Positions 1 to 6,675 of a DNA stretch of 18,174 nt are shown one piece after another. The notes beneath the pieces were generated by a model. The model was not told the origin of the DNA. It worked only from the letters and a program-made list of their open reading frames with translations, and searched no databases. Within the stretch, counting starts at the first letter, position 1. Each line of letters starts with the position of its first letter. Source of the DNA: an uncultured Beijerinckiaceae bacterium (GTDB lineage: Bacteria > Pseudomonadota > Alphaproteobacteria > Rhizobiales > Beijerinckiaceae); the NCBI GenBank assembly GCA_937863205.1, contig CALMGA010000143.1, forward strand, positions 1 to 18,174, given 5' to 3'. A program made the translations under genes and the position numbers.

Positions 1-318
1 GGGCCGATCGCCCTCATCGACGAGGCGATGCCGGTGATCGTGATCGCGCCGCACGATGCGGTCTACGAGAAGACCGTGTCAAACATGCAGGAGGTGGCGG
101 CGCGCGGCGGCCGGCTGATCCTGATCGGCGACAGCCGCATCGCCCGCGACTTCGCCAACGAGGCGGAGGCGATCGTGGTGCTGCCCGACATGGCCCCGCA
201 CTTCACCGCGATGGTCTACGCTGTGCCCGTGCAGATGATCGCCTATCACACGGCCGTGGCCATGGGGAAGGACGCCGACCAGCCGCGCAACCTCGCCAAG
301 AGCGTCACCGTCGAGTAG
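1..318 (+). CDS. glmS: Glutamine--fructose-6-phosphate aminotransferase, C-terminal end (partial)
   Basis: This is the last 105 codons of a gene that begins left of the window; the frame is open from base 1. GlmS makes glucosamine-6-phosphate from fructose-6-phosphate and glutamine, the first step towards UDP-GlcNAc for peptidoglycan and lipid A. The visible part is the end of the second SIS (sugar isomerase) domain: a GPIALIDE segment, then VIAPHDAVYEKTVSNMQEV, and the family's characteristic ending LAKSVTVE followed by TAG. The C-terminal tail is intact, so the gene is probably functional. It is a housekeeping gene and marks the left border of the accessory glycan region. No clear Rho-independent terminator follows it. 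Recognition rests on the conserved tail and is secure although most of the protein is outside the window. Confidence 0.95.
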   Translation, partial: GPIALIDEAMPVIVIAPHDAVYEKTVSNMQEVAARGGRLILIGDSRIARDFANEAEAIVVLPDMAPHFTAMVYAVPVQMIAYHTAVAMGKDADQPRNLAKSVTVE

Positions 319-623
319 GTCCGGCCGCCGGCATGAAGTCTCCTTCGCCGCGCTGGCGGACCGCGACGTCGGCGGCCGCCGCGGCGGACCACACGGTCAT
401 CGCCGAACCCACACCGGATGCGGTTGCGGACCCGGTCAGCGCTCGACCCGCCGCGCCTGAAGCCTCACATCGCCGGCGACCAAGGAGGCCCGAGCACGGC
501 CGTCTGGTCGCAGCGGCTTCCGCCCGGGCCGGCGCGTCATGGCGATTTCCCCCGGCACAGCCGCGGCTGCGGCATTGACGAGCGCGGCCAACTCCCCGCA
601 CTAAGCGGGTTCTCACGAGCCTG

Positions 624-653
624 CCGACACCTGGGCTCCCCGACACCTGGGCT
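624..653. repeat. Short tandem direct repeat, 14 bp twice
   Basis: CCGACACCTGGGCT occurs at 624-637 and again at 640-653, a period of 16 bases. The copies are identical and lie about 90-115 bp before the ino1 start codon. They could be paired regulator sites or simply a small slippage duplication; the sequence alone does not say which. Confidence 0.6.
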
Positions 654-671
654 TCTGGGCCGCCTCGATCG

Positions 672-685
672 CGCTTGCACAAGCG
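672..685. promoter_or_regulatory. Candidate palindromic operator upstream of the inositol operon
   Basis: CGCTTG-CA-CAAGCG is a perfect inverted repeat with 6-base arms and a 2-base centre, located 55 bp before the ATG at 740. Its size and position suit a dimeric repressor or activator site. I do not recognise a specific regulator family, and no regulator gene lies in the window. In such GC-rich DNA a chance palindrome is possible. Confidence 0.3.
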
Positions 686-739
686 ACAGCGGACGTGGCG
701 CAAGCCATGCCGGGCGGCCCAGGCGAACAGGTCCAGTCC

Positions 740-1891
740 ATGGATGCGATGAACCAGCAGCCTTCGCCCCGCACACTGCGCCTCGCGATCATCGGCGTCG
801 GCAACTGCGCCTCGTCCCTCGTCCAGGGGCTCGCCTTCTATGCCGACGCCGGGCCGGGCGATGCCGTGCCCGGCCTGATGCACCCGGTGCTCGGCGGCTA
901 CGCCATCGCCGACATCGCCGTGGTCGCCGCCTTCGACGTCAACGCGAGCAAGGTCGGCCTCGACCTCGCCGAGGCGGTGTTCGCCGCGCCCAACAACACC
1001 GTGCGCTTCGCGGCCGTGCCGCCGACCGGCGTCGCCGTTGTTCGCGGCCCGACGCTCGATGGGCTCGGCGCCTACCTCAAGGACGACATCCTGGAATCGG
1101 CGGAGGTGCCGGTCGACGTCGCCGCCGTGCTGCGCGGGACGGGAGCCGAAGTAGTGGTGTCGTTCCTCCCGGTCGGCTCGCAGCGGGCGGGGGAGCACTA
1201 CGCAAGCTGCGCGATCGCCGCCGGCTGCGCTTTCGTCAACTGCATGCCCGTCTTTCTCGCCTCGGATGCGTCCTGGCGGCGACGCTTCGAAGATGCCGGC
1301 CTGCCCATCATCGGCGACGACATCAAGAGCCAGGTCGGCGCCACCATCGTGCACCGTGCCCTGACCACGCTGTTCGCCGAGCGGGGCGTCCACCTCGACC
1401 GCACCTTTCAGCTCAATTTCGGCGGCAACACCGACTTCAAGAACATGCTGGAGCGCGAGCGGCTGGTGTCGAAGAAGATCTCCAAGACGCGGGCCGTGAC
1501 CAGCCAGCTCGGCGATCCCCTGCCCGCCTCCGACGTCCACGTCGGTCCCTCCGACTACGTGGAATGGCTGAGCGACCGCAAGTGGGCCTACATCCGCCTG
1601 GAAGGGACCGGCTTCGGCGACACCCCGCTCGCCGTCGAACTGAAGCTCGAAGTATGGGATTCGCCCAATTCGGCCGGGGTCGTGATCGATGCCGTGCGCT
1701 GCGCCAAGCTCGGTCTCGACCGCAAGCTGGCCGGCGCCCTCGACGGTCCGTCGAGCTACTTCATGAAGTCGCCGCCGCGACAGGTGTCCGACGCTCAGGC
1801 ACGCATCCTGACCGAGAGCTTCATTGCGGACAAGCTGGCGGGCGAGCCGGCGGACGAGCCGACGAACGAGGCGGCGATGGCCGGGCGATGA
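740..1891 (+). CDS. ino1: Inositol-3-phosphate synthase (Ino1/MIPS family, actinobacterial type)
   Basis: The 383-residue product should convert glucose-6-phosphate to 1D-myo-inositol 3-phosphate by NAD-dependent oxidation, aldol cyclisation and reduction in the cytosol. Near the N terminus [11 protein letters not shown] (residues 16-26) is the NAD-binding glycine loop. Around 233-250 the conserved core reads [16 protein letters not shown] and then [12 protein letters not shown], very close to what I recall of mycobacterial and other actinobacterial Ino1. Later, [22 protein letters not shown] is also family-typical. I chose the ATG at 740 because it precedes the Rossmann strand by about 14 residues; an upstream in-frame ATG at 695 would add 15 unconserved residues, and the ATG at 749 is also possible. 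The stop overlaps the next start (ATGA at 1888-1891). Inositol synthesis is uncommon in alphaproteobacteria, so the gene points to a dedicated inositol-containing product. Confidence 0.95.
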   Translation: MDAMNQQPSPRTLRLAIIGVGNCASSLVQGLAFYADAGPGDAVPGLMHPVLGGYAIADIAVVAAFDVNASKVGLDLAEAVFAAPNNTVRFAAVPPTGVAVVRGPTLDGLGAYLKDDILESAEVPVDVAAVLRGTGAEVVVSFLPVGSQRAGEHYASCAIAAGCAFVNCMPVFLASDASWRRRFEDAGLPIIGDDIKSQVGATIVHRALTTLFAERGVHLDRTFQLNFGGNTDFKNMLERERLVSKKISKTRAVTSQLGDPLPASDVHVGPSDYVEWLSDRKWAYIRLEGTGFGDTPLAVELKLEVWDSPNSAGVVIDAVRCAKLGLDRKLAGALDGPSSYFMKSPPRQVSDAQARILTESFIADKLAGEPADEPTNEAAMAGR

Positions 1892-2496
1892 CCACCCTCC
1901 TTCTCGTCCGCCACGGTGCCCACGACCGGCTCGGGCGCTACCTCGACGGGCGCCGCGAGGGCGTGCACCTGTCCGATGCCGGCCGGCGGCAGGCCGAGCG
2001 GCTGGCCACGTCCCTTGCCGGGCGCGTCGCGCCGGGAAAGGTGTTCGGCGTTCACGCCAGCCCGCTCGACCGGGCGCGGGAAACCGCCGCGCCGATCGCG
2101 GCGGCGCTGACAGTGCCCGTCACCGTCGAGCCGGCGCTCAACGAGATCGACTTCGGCGACTGGTCGGGTCAAACCTTCGAGGCGTTGAATCCGCTGGACG
2201 CGTGGCAACGCTGGAACAGCGCGCGATCGATCGGGCGGACGCCGGCCGGCGATACCATGCGCGCTTCGCAGGGGCGCATCCTCGATCTGATCGATCGCTG
2301 CCGCTCCGCCGAGCCGGAGGGCACCTTCGTGCTGGTCAGCCACGCCGACCCGATCAAGGCGGCTTTGGTGTACGTGCTCGGCCTTTCGCTCGACGATCTC
2401 GGCCGCTTCGAGATCGCACCGGCGTCGCTGAGCCGGGTCGAGGTCGATCCTTGGGGAGCCCGCGTCACGCTGTTGAACGAGGTGCTGCCGGAATGA
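1888..2496 (+). CDS. Histidine phosphatase superfamily protein (phosphoglycerate mutase-like)
   Basis: A 202-residue cytosolic protein of the branch-1 histidine phosphatase superfamily, which removes phosphate through a phosphohistidine intermediate. Visible catalytic elements are VRHG at residues 7-10 (His9 is the expected phospho-acceptor), the [11 protein letters not shown] segment with the second arginine, the acidic [10 protein letters not shown] segment, and [10 protein letters not shown] with the second catalytic histidine. The length suits a small-molecule phosphatase. It starts inside the stop of ino1 (ATGA) and its own stop overlaps the methyltransferase start (ATGA at 2493-2496), so the genes are almost certainly translationally coupled. 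Its neighbours suggest that it dephosphorylates inositol phosphate or a phosphosugar intermediate; that substrate is an inference. Family members also include alpha-ribazole phosphatases (CobC), but no other cobalamin gene is nearby. Confidence 0.92.
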   Translation: MTTLLLVRHGAHDRLGRYLDGRREGVHLSDAGRRQAERLATSLAGRVAPGKVFGVHASPLDRARETAAPIAAALTVPVTVEPALNEIDFGDWSGQTFEALNPLDAWQRWNSARSIGRTPAGDTMRASQGRILDLIDRCRSAEPEGTFVLVSHADPIKAALVYVLGLSLDDLGRFEIAPASLSRVEVDPWGARVTLLNEVLPE

Positions 2497-3275
2497 ACGC
2501 CGGGGTGACGGACGACATGACCGCCAAGCTGTCGCCCGACGAGATCAGGCGCCGGGTCGAGCAGCTCGGGCCGTGGTTCCACAACATGGACGTCGGCGGC
2601 GTGCGCACCGCGCCCGACCATTTCCTGTATGATTATCCCAACGAAAAGTTCCAGCGCTTCGCCCACGCGCTGCCGGCGAGCTTGGCGGGTCGAAGCGTGC
2701 TCGACATCGGCTGCAACGGCGGCTTCTATTGCCTTGAAATGAAGCGCCGCGGCGCCGCCCGCGTGCTCGGCATCGATGCCGACGAAGGCTACCTCGCCCA
2801 GGCCCGCTTCGCCGCGGAGGTGGCCGGCCTCGACATCGAGTTCGCCGAACTCTCCGTCTACGACGTCGGGATGCTGCGCGAGCGTTTCGACCTCGTGATC
2901 TTCATGGGCGTGCTCTACCACCTTCGCCACCCCCTGCTGGCGCTCGACCTCATCCGCGAGCACGTCGCCGGCGACCTGCTGCTGTTCCAGTCGATGCAGC
3001 GCGGCCATCCCGGCGTGAGCGAGCTGGCGATGGATTATCCCTTCGCGGAAACGGCGGTGTTCGAGCGGCCGGACTATCCCCGCCTGCACTTCGTCGAGGA
3101 ACACTACTGCTCGGACGACACCAACTGGTGGATCCCGAACCGGGCCTGCACGGAGGCGATGCTGCGCTCGGCCGGCTTCACCGAGCTCCAACGGATCGAG
3201 GCCGAAGTGTACCTGTGCCGGCGCGGCGCCGGCGGCGGCCATCACCCGGTCTACCCGCGAAAGGTCGAGGCGTGA
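2493..3275 (+). CDS. SAM-dependent methyltransferase, CmoB/DUF1698-like (TIGR04290-type)
   Basis: A 260-residue class I methyltransferase. Motif I reads VLDIGCNGG (residues 69-77), followed by the acidic loop GIDADE (93-98), both expected to bind S-adenosylmethionine. The lead-in FHNMDVGGVRTAPDH and later FMGVLYHLRHPLLALDLI resemble CmoB, the tRNA uridine carboxymethyltransferase, but the protein lacks CmoB's N-terminal region and its position in a sugar cluster argues against a tRNA role. I recall this as the TIGR04290 (Rta_06860) family, defined by conserved neighbourhood and without a known substrate; I could not verify that. O-methylation of a sugar or inositol is the natural guess. The start was set at the ATG overlapping the previous stop; ATG at 2517 is an alternative. 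The stop overlaps the next gene's GTG start. Confidence 0.9.
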   Translation: MNAGVTDDMTAKLSPDEIRRRVEQLGPWFHNMDVGGVRTAPDHFLYDYPNEKFQRFAHALPASLAGRSVLDIGCNGGFYCLEMKRRGAARVLGIDADEGYLAQARFAAEVAGLDIEFAELSVYDVGMLRERFDLVIFMGVLYHLRHPLLALDLIREHVAGDLLLFQSMQRGHPGVSELAMDYPFAETAVFERPDYPRLHFVEEHYCSDDTNWWIPNRACTEAMLRSAGFTELQRIEAEVYLCRRGAGGGHHPVYPRKVEA

Positions 3276-4189
3276 TCGAAGCGGCGATGATCTGGAACGA
3301 GCCCAACAACAAGTCGCACTGGGATCCGGCCGTGGACCCGGACTGGTCGCGCTTCGCCGAGATGACGATCCTCGCGAGCCAAGCCATCCGCGCCGTCGAC
3401 CCGGCGCTGCCCCTCGTGCTCGGCGGCATGTCGCCGATCGACCCTTCCTTCGTGCAAAGGCTCGCCGGCTACGGCGTGCTCGACCACCTCGACGCGCTCG
3501 CCGTGCACGGCTTTCCGCTGGACTGGAACCTGTGGAAGATCGACGAATGGCCGGCCAAGATCGACGAGATCCGGGCCGTGACCAGCCTGCCGGTGTGGGT
3601 CAGCGAGGTCGGCGTGTCGACCTTCGGCGCCGACGAGGTGCAGGTGTTCGGCATCGACCGCACGGCCGAGCTGCTGGTCGGCAAGGCGCCACGCATCCAC
3701 TGGTACTCGCTCTACGACCTGCCGCGGGAGTGGGAAGCCACGACCCGGCACAAGGAGGCCGAGGGCTCGTCGTACTACCGGCATTTCGCGATGGGCCTCC
3801 TGCGCGAGGACGGCAGCCCCAAGCCCTCGCTGGAACGCTTCGCCCGCCACGCCCCGGCGATGGGGTTATGCCAGTGGTTCCATCACCAGGATCACCGGCT
3901 GGCCGAGGCGGTTCGATGGTTCGAGCGGCTCGGCGTCACCTACATCCGCACCGGCCTGAGCTGGGCGGACTGGCTGCGGCCCGACGCCGAAGCCTGGTTC
4001 GACACGCTGATGGCGGCTTTGGAGCCCTTCGACACCACCGTGACCTTCTGCTTCACGCCGGAAGACCGCGGGATCCAGCCGCACCACACCAGCGCGCCGG
4101 TGGACCCACGCGAGTTCGCCGCGTTCTGCGCGACCATGATCGCGCGCTACGGCCGACCCGGGCGCACCGTCCGGCTTGGCGATGGTTGA
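3272..4189 (+). CDS. Clan GH-A glycoside hydrolase with apparent circular permutation
   Basis: A 305-residue protein starting at GTG 3272, which overlaps the preceding TGA (GTGA). It has the two catalytic carboxylates of retaining clan GH-A enzymes: WNEPNN at residues 8-13 with Glu10 as acid/base, and VWVSEVG at 108-114 with Glu112 as nucleophile. The order is odd. The protein opens at the strand carrying NEP (normally beta-4), runs through beta-8 (WYSLYDLP, then HFAMGLL), and then continues from about residue 197 with a segment that resembles beta-1 to beta-3 (GLCQWFHHQDH, LGVTYIRTGLSWADW, TVTFCFTPED, ending FAAFCATMIARYG). That ending is what normally sits just before the NEP strand. No signal peptide is present, so it should act in the cytosol. 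It may trim or transglycosylate the cluster product; the substrate is unknown. Confidence 0.85.
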   Translation: MIEAAMIWNEPNNKSHWDPAVDPDWSRFAEMTILASQAIRAVDPALPLVLGGMSPIDPSFVQRLAGYGVLDHLDALAVHGFPLDWNLWKIDEWPAKIDEIRAVTSLPVWVSEVGVSTFGADEVQVFGIDRTAELLVGKAPRIHWYSLYDLPREWEATTRHKEAEGSSYYRHFAMGLLREDGSPKPSLERFARHAPAMGLCQWFHHQDHRLAEAVRWFERLGVTYIRTGLSWADWLRPDAEAWFDTLMAALEPFDTTVTFCFTPEDRGIQPHHTSAPVDPREFAAFCATMIARYGRPGRTVRLGDG

Positions 4190-4263
4190 GCGGCGCCGGG
4201 CCAGCCGCTTCGGCCCCGCATTTGCTTCGCAGCGTCGATCGCAACCCATCCGCCTCCTCCGAC

Positions 4264-4503
4264 ATGAACGACCATGACGTCACCGGCTTCCGCTTCGAAA
4301 TCGCCTACCCCGACGCCAACGCGCCGCATGATGTGCGGATCGTGCGCTACCTCGTCGTGGACACCTCCGAGGATGCCGCCCGCAAGGGCATCGAGGAGGT
4401 GGTGAGGCCGACCGAGCCGGTCGAGATCGTGGCCAGCGGCCCGCAGGTGCTCGACGAAGCGCTGAAGCTCGGCCTGACCAGGGGCAGGATCAGGAGGATC
4501 TGA
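4264..4503 (+). CDS. Small hypothetical protein, 79 residues
   Basis: ATG at 4264 to TGA at 4503. I do not recognise the family. The sequence begins MNDHDVTGFRFEIAYPDA, includes IVRYLVVDTSEDAARKGIEEVV and ends in a basic LTRGRIRRI tail. An alternation of predicted strands and one amphipathic helix suggests a compact alpha/beta protein. It has no signal peptide or membrane segment. There is no obvious ribosome binding site upstream, which lowers confidence. It lies 74 bp after the hydrolase on the same strand, and its last 14 bases overlap the 3' end of the opposite-strand glycosyltransferase. The amino acid composition looks like a real protein rather than a frame shadow, because it is not Arg/Pro/Ala-biased like most spurious frames here. 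Confidence 0.55.
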   Translation: MNDHDVTGFRFEIAYPDANAPHDVRIVRYLVVDTSEDAARKGIEEVVRPTEPVEIVASGPQVLDEALKLGLTRGRIRRI

Positions 4504-5590
4504 GCGAGGGGACGCAGTGTCTGTCGGTCCTGGTCGGCACGGCCAGTCGCTCCCCCACGATCGCCTCGAACGCCGCCGCCCGGTGCGCGGCGGTGTGTTC
4601 GGCGAGCACGCGGCGCCGGGCGCACCGGGCCATCGCCTCGCCGTCGCTCCCGTCGCGCAGGATGTCCACCATGGACTCGGCGCCGTCGGCCAGGACGATC
4701 TCGCGTCCGGGAACGAACAGGGTGTCGAGGCCGGGCCAGCTGTCGGAAACGATGGGGGTGCCGCAGGCGGCCGCCTCGAACAGGCGCACGCTGGGCGACC
4801 AGCCGGCGGCCACCATGTCGGCCCGGGTGACGTTGAGCGTCCAGCGGCAGGCGCCGTAGAAGGCGGCGTGGTTTTCGGGTGGCACGTGGTCGAGGCGGGT
4901 CACGTTCGCCGGCCACTCGATGTCTGCGGGATATTGCGGGCCGGCGACGACGAAGCGCAGCTTCGGCAACCGCCGCGCCGGCTCGACCAGCAGCCGTTCC
5001 AGGGCCGGCTGGCGGTCCGGGCTGTAGGTGCCGAGATAGCCGAGGTCGTAACGGCGGGGCACGTCCAGCGGACGATAGCGGGTGGGATCCACCGAGCAGT
5101 ACAGGGCGCGCGCGGCCGGCGAACCGTAGTGCCGCTCCAGCAGGTCGAGCGTCGGCCCGCCGGTGAAGGAAAAATACACGTCGAACCCGGGGATCAGCTC
5201 GGGCGAGAGATATTCGAAGTCGCCGCGCTCGAGTTTGGCCAGCGTCACCGGCGTGTCGATGTCGTAGAAGGCCGTCAGCCCGCGGGCGACCCGCTGCACG
5301 GTGCGAGCGACGGCGACCCCGTCGGGCACGTAGGAGCCGACGACCACCGCGTCGGCGCCGGCGATGAGGTCGGCGTGGCCGTCCAGCTCGGCCAACGAGT
5401 CGTAGAAGACGAGTTCGCAGTACGGCGCTTCGGCGAAGTCGCGGGCGCCGCGATACCACGGCTTGTCGCGCTCCAGGAAGGTGATGCGGTGGCCCCGCGC
5501 GGCGAGGGCTTCGAGCAGGGCCCGGTAGGTCGTCGCATGGCCGTTGCCCCACGACGAGGACAGGGACAGGCCGAGGACGACGAGCCGCAT
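4490..5590 (-). CDS. CgeB-like glycosyltransferase (first of three; last gene of the operon)
   Basis: A 366-residue predicted cytosolic GT-B glycosyltransferase resembling the Bacillus CgeB group. The N-terminal half opens MRLVVLGLSLSSSWGNGHATT and has DIDTPVT at 110-116, shared with the neighbouring paralogue. The C-terminal nucleotide-sugar domain shows YLGTYSPDRQPALERLL, then LNVTRADM (252-259), SPSVRLFEAAACG (265-277) and PGREIVLADG, typical of the Glyco_trans_1_2 type. The ATG at 5590 is chosen because it overlaps the upstream gene's stop (ATGA at 5590-5587) and starts directly at the first Rossmann strand; a longer in-frame extension to 5833 is an Arg/Ala-rich shadow of the previous gene. 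It would transfer a hexose or similar residue to the cluster product; donor and acceptor are not readable from the sequence. Confidence 0.9.
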   Translation of the reverse strand: MRLVVLGLSLSSSWGNGHATTYRALLEALAARGHRITFLERDKPWYRGARDFAEAPYCELVFYDSLAELDGHADLIAGADAVVVGSYVPDGVAVARTVQRVARGLTAFYDIDTPVTLAKLERGDFEYLSPELIPGFDVYFSFTGGPTLDLLERHYGSPAARALYCSVDPTRYRPLDVPRRYDLGYLGTYSPDRQPALERLLVEPARRLPKLRFVVAGPQYPADIEWPANVTRLDHVPPENHAAFYGACRWTLNVTRADMVAAGWSPSVRLFEAAACGTPIVSDSWPGLDTLFVPGREIVLADGAESMVDILRDGSDGEAMARCARRRVLAEHTAAHRAAAFEAIVGERLAVPTRTDRHCVPSLRSS

Positions 5591-6675
5591 CAGGCGGAGC
5601 GCCGGCGGGCGAGCATGTCGCGCAACAGCGCATCGACCTGCAAGCCGCGCCGGGCATAGGTGTGCTCGGCCAGCACGCGGGCGCGCCCGGCCTCGCCGAT
5701 GGTTCGCGCGCGCGCCGGCGTGAGATCGGCCATGTGCGCGGCGACGTCGCGGCCGTCGCGGGCGACGAGGATCTCGAAGTCGGGCTTGAGGAACAGCTCG
5801 ATCCCGGTCCAGGCATCGGTGATGAGGCAACACCCCGCCCCGGCCGCCTCGAAGACGCGCGTCGCCGGCGAATAGCCCATGTCGGCCATCGAGGCGCGCG
5901 AGATGTTGAGGGCGGCGCGCGCGGTGGAATTGAGCGCATTGTGGTCGCCCGTGCCCACGTGGCCGAGCCGGCGCACGTTGCCCGGCATCGGCTTGTCGCC
6001 CCAGCCGGAGCCGCCGAGCAGAAAGGCGCGGTCCGGCGTCGCCGCCGCCGGCTCCAGGAAGAACTGCTCGACGCGGGCCTCGCGGTCGGGCAACCGATTG
6101 CCGAGGAAGACGAGGTCGCAGGCGAAGCGCGGGGCGGGCGCGGTGCAGAAGTGCGTGGTGGGATCAAGTGCGTTGTAGACCGGCACGCAGCGACTCGCGC
6201 CCATCGCCTCGTAGGCGGCGATCACCGGCGGGCCGCCGCCGTAGGTCAGCACGGCGTCGTAGCGCGGCAGCATCGCGCGGACGGGATGATCGGGCGCGCC
6301 GCGCATTTCGGCGAGCGTCGCCGGGGCGTCGACGTCCCAGAAGATCCGAACCGCGTCGGGCCGCGCCGCCGCCGGCAAGGCGGTGACGAGCAGGTCGTCG
6401 AACACGCCGACGCCGCTGGCCTTGACCACCACGTCGGCTTCGCTGGCCTGGGAGATCACGCCGCCTGCCGCCTCCGGCGTAGCGGGATAGACCACCACGC
6501 GGGCGTAGTCCGGCGGCTCGATGTCGCGGTTGGCCTGCCGGTCGTAGGCGTCGGGCTCGTAGAAGGTGATGGCATGGCCGTGGCGAGCCAGCTCGCTCAG
6601 CATGCCGCGGTAGTAGGTGGCGGCACCGTTCCAGTACGCCGACACGAGGCTGGAGCCGTAGAAGGCGATCCTCAT
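5590..6675 (-). CDS. CgeB-like glycosyltransferase (second of three)
   Basis: A 361-residue predicted cytosolic GT-B enzyme, paralogous to both flanking genes. It begins MRIAFYGSSLVSAYWNGAAT, matching the S-x-x-S-x-W-N-G start of its neighbours, and has DVDAPAT at 114-120, aligned with DIDTPVT in the next gene. The C-terminal domain contains LVFLGNRLPDREARVEQFFL, LNISRASM and SPATRVFEAAGAG (269-281), then ITDAWTGIELFLKP and the closing LAEHTYARRGLQVDALL helix common to CgeB-like proteins. The start at ATG 6675 overlaps the upstream stop by four bases, and its own TGA overlaps the next ATG. It is closest to the 4490-5590 gene, as both share the D-x-D-x-P-x-T segment that the third paralogue lacks. 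Confidence 0.9.
   Translation of the reverse strand: MRIAFYGSSLVSAYWNGAATYYRGMLSELARHGHAITFYEPDAYDRQANRDIEPPDYARVVVYPATPEAAGGVISQASEADVVVKASGVGVFDDLLVTALPAAARPDAVRIFWDVDAPATLAEMRGAPDHPVRAMLPRYDAVLTYGGGPPVIAAYEAMGASRCVPVYNALDPTTHFCTAPAPRFACDLVFLGNRLPDREARVEQFFLEPAAATPDRAFLLGGSGWGDKPMPGNVRRLGHVGTGDHNALNSTARAALNISRASMADMGYSPATRVFEAAGAGCCLITDAWTGIELFLKPDFEILVARDGRDVAAHMADLTPARARTIGEAGRARVLAEHTYARRGLQVDALLRDMLARRRSA

Larger units (their letters stand above)
319..739. other. Gene-free 421-bp stretch between glmS and the inositol operon
   Basis: I see no credible gene here. An 81-codon frame at 333-578 is Ala/Arg/Pro-rich low-complexity sequence and has no recognisable domain. The stretch should hold the glmS terminator and the promoter of the ino1 operon, but neither has a textbook form. 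Near glmS, GGCCGCCG (323-330) can pair with CGGCGGCC (370-377) across a GC-rich loop, without a following T-run. Further on are a 14-base tandem duplication (624-653) and a palindrome (672-685), listed separately. Confidence 0.6.

Noticed and set aside
333..578. An 81-codon ORF between glmS and ino1
   Set aside because: Low-complexity Ala/Pro/Arg composition, no ribosome binding site and no recognisable feature.
305..1540. A 411-codon minus-strand frame opposite ino1
   Set aside because: It is a shadow of a well-supported gene: Gly/Arg/Ala/His-rich with no recognisable motif.
418..1887. Long N-terminal extension in the frame of the histidine phosphatase
   Set aside because: Upstream of ATG 1888 the frame reads Arg-rich sequence out of frame with ino1. 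The real protein starts at the ATGA overlap with the RHG motif at residues 8-10.
1888..2496. The histidine phosphatase as CobC of cobalamin synthesis
   Set aside because: Apart from the B12-type radical SAM enzyme, which would use and not make cobalamin, there is no cobalamin gene in the window; the operon context favours a sugar or inositol phosphate substrate.
3272..4189. The glycoside hydrolase as a truncated pseudogene
   Set aside because: Both catalytic glutamates are present, the start overlaps the previous stop like its neighbours, and the missing strands appear to be supplied at the C-terminal end. A permuted functional enzyme explains it better.
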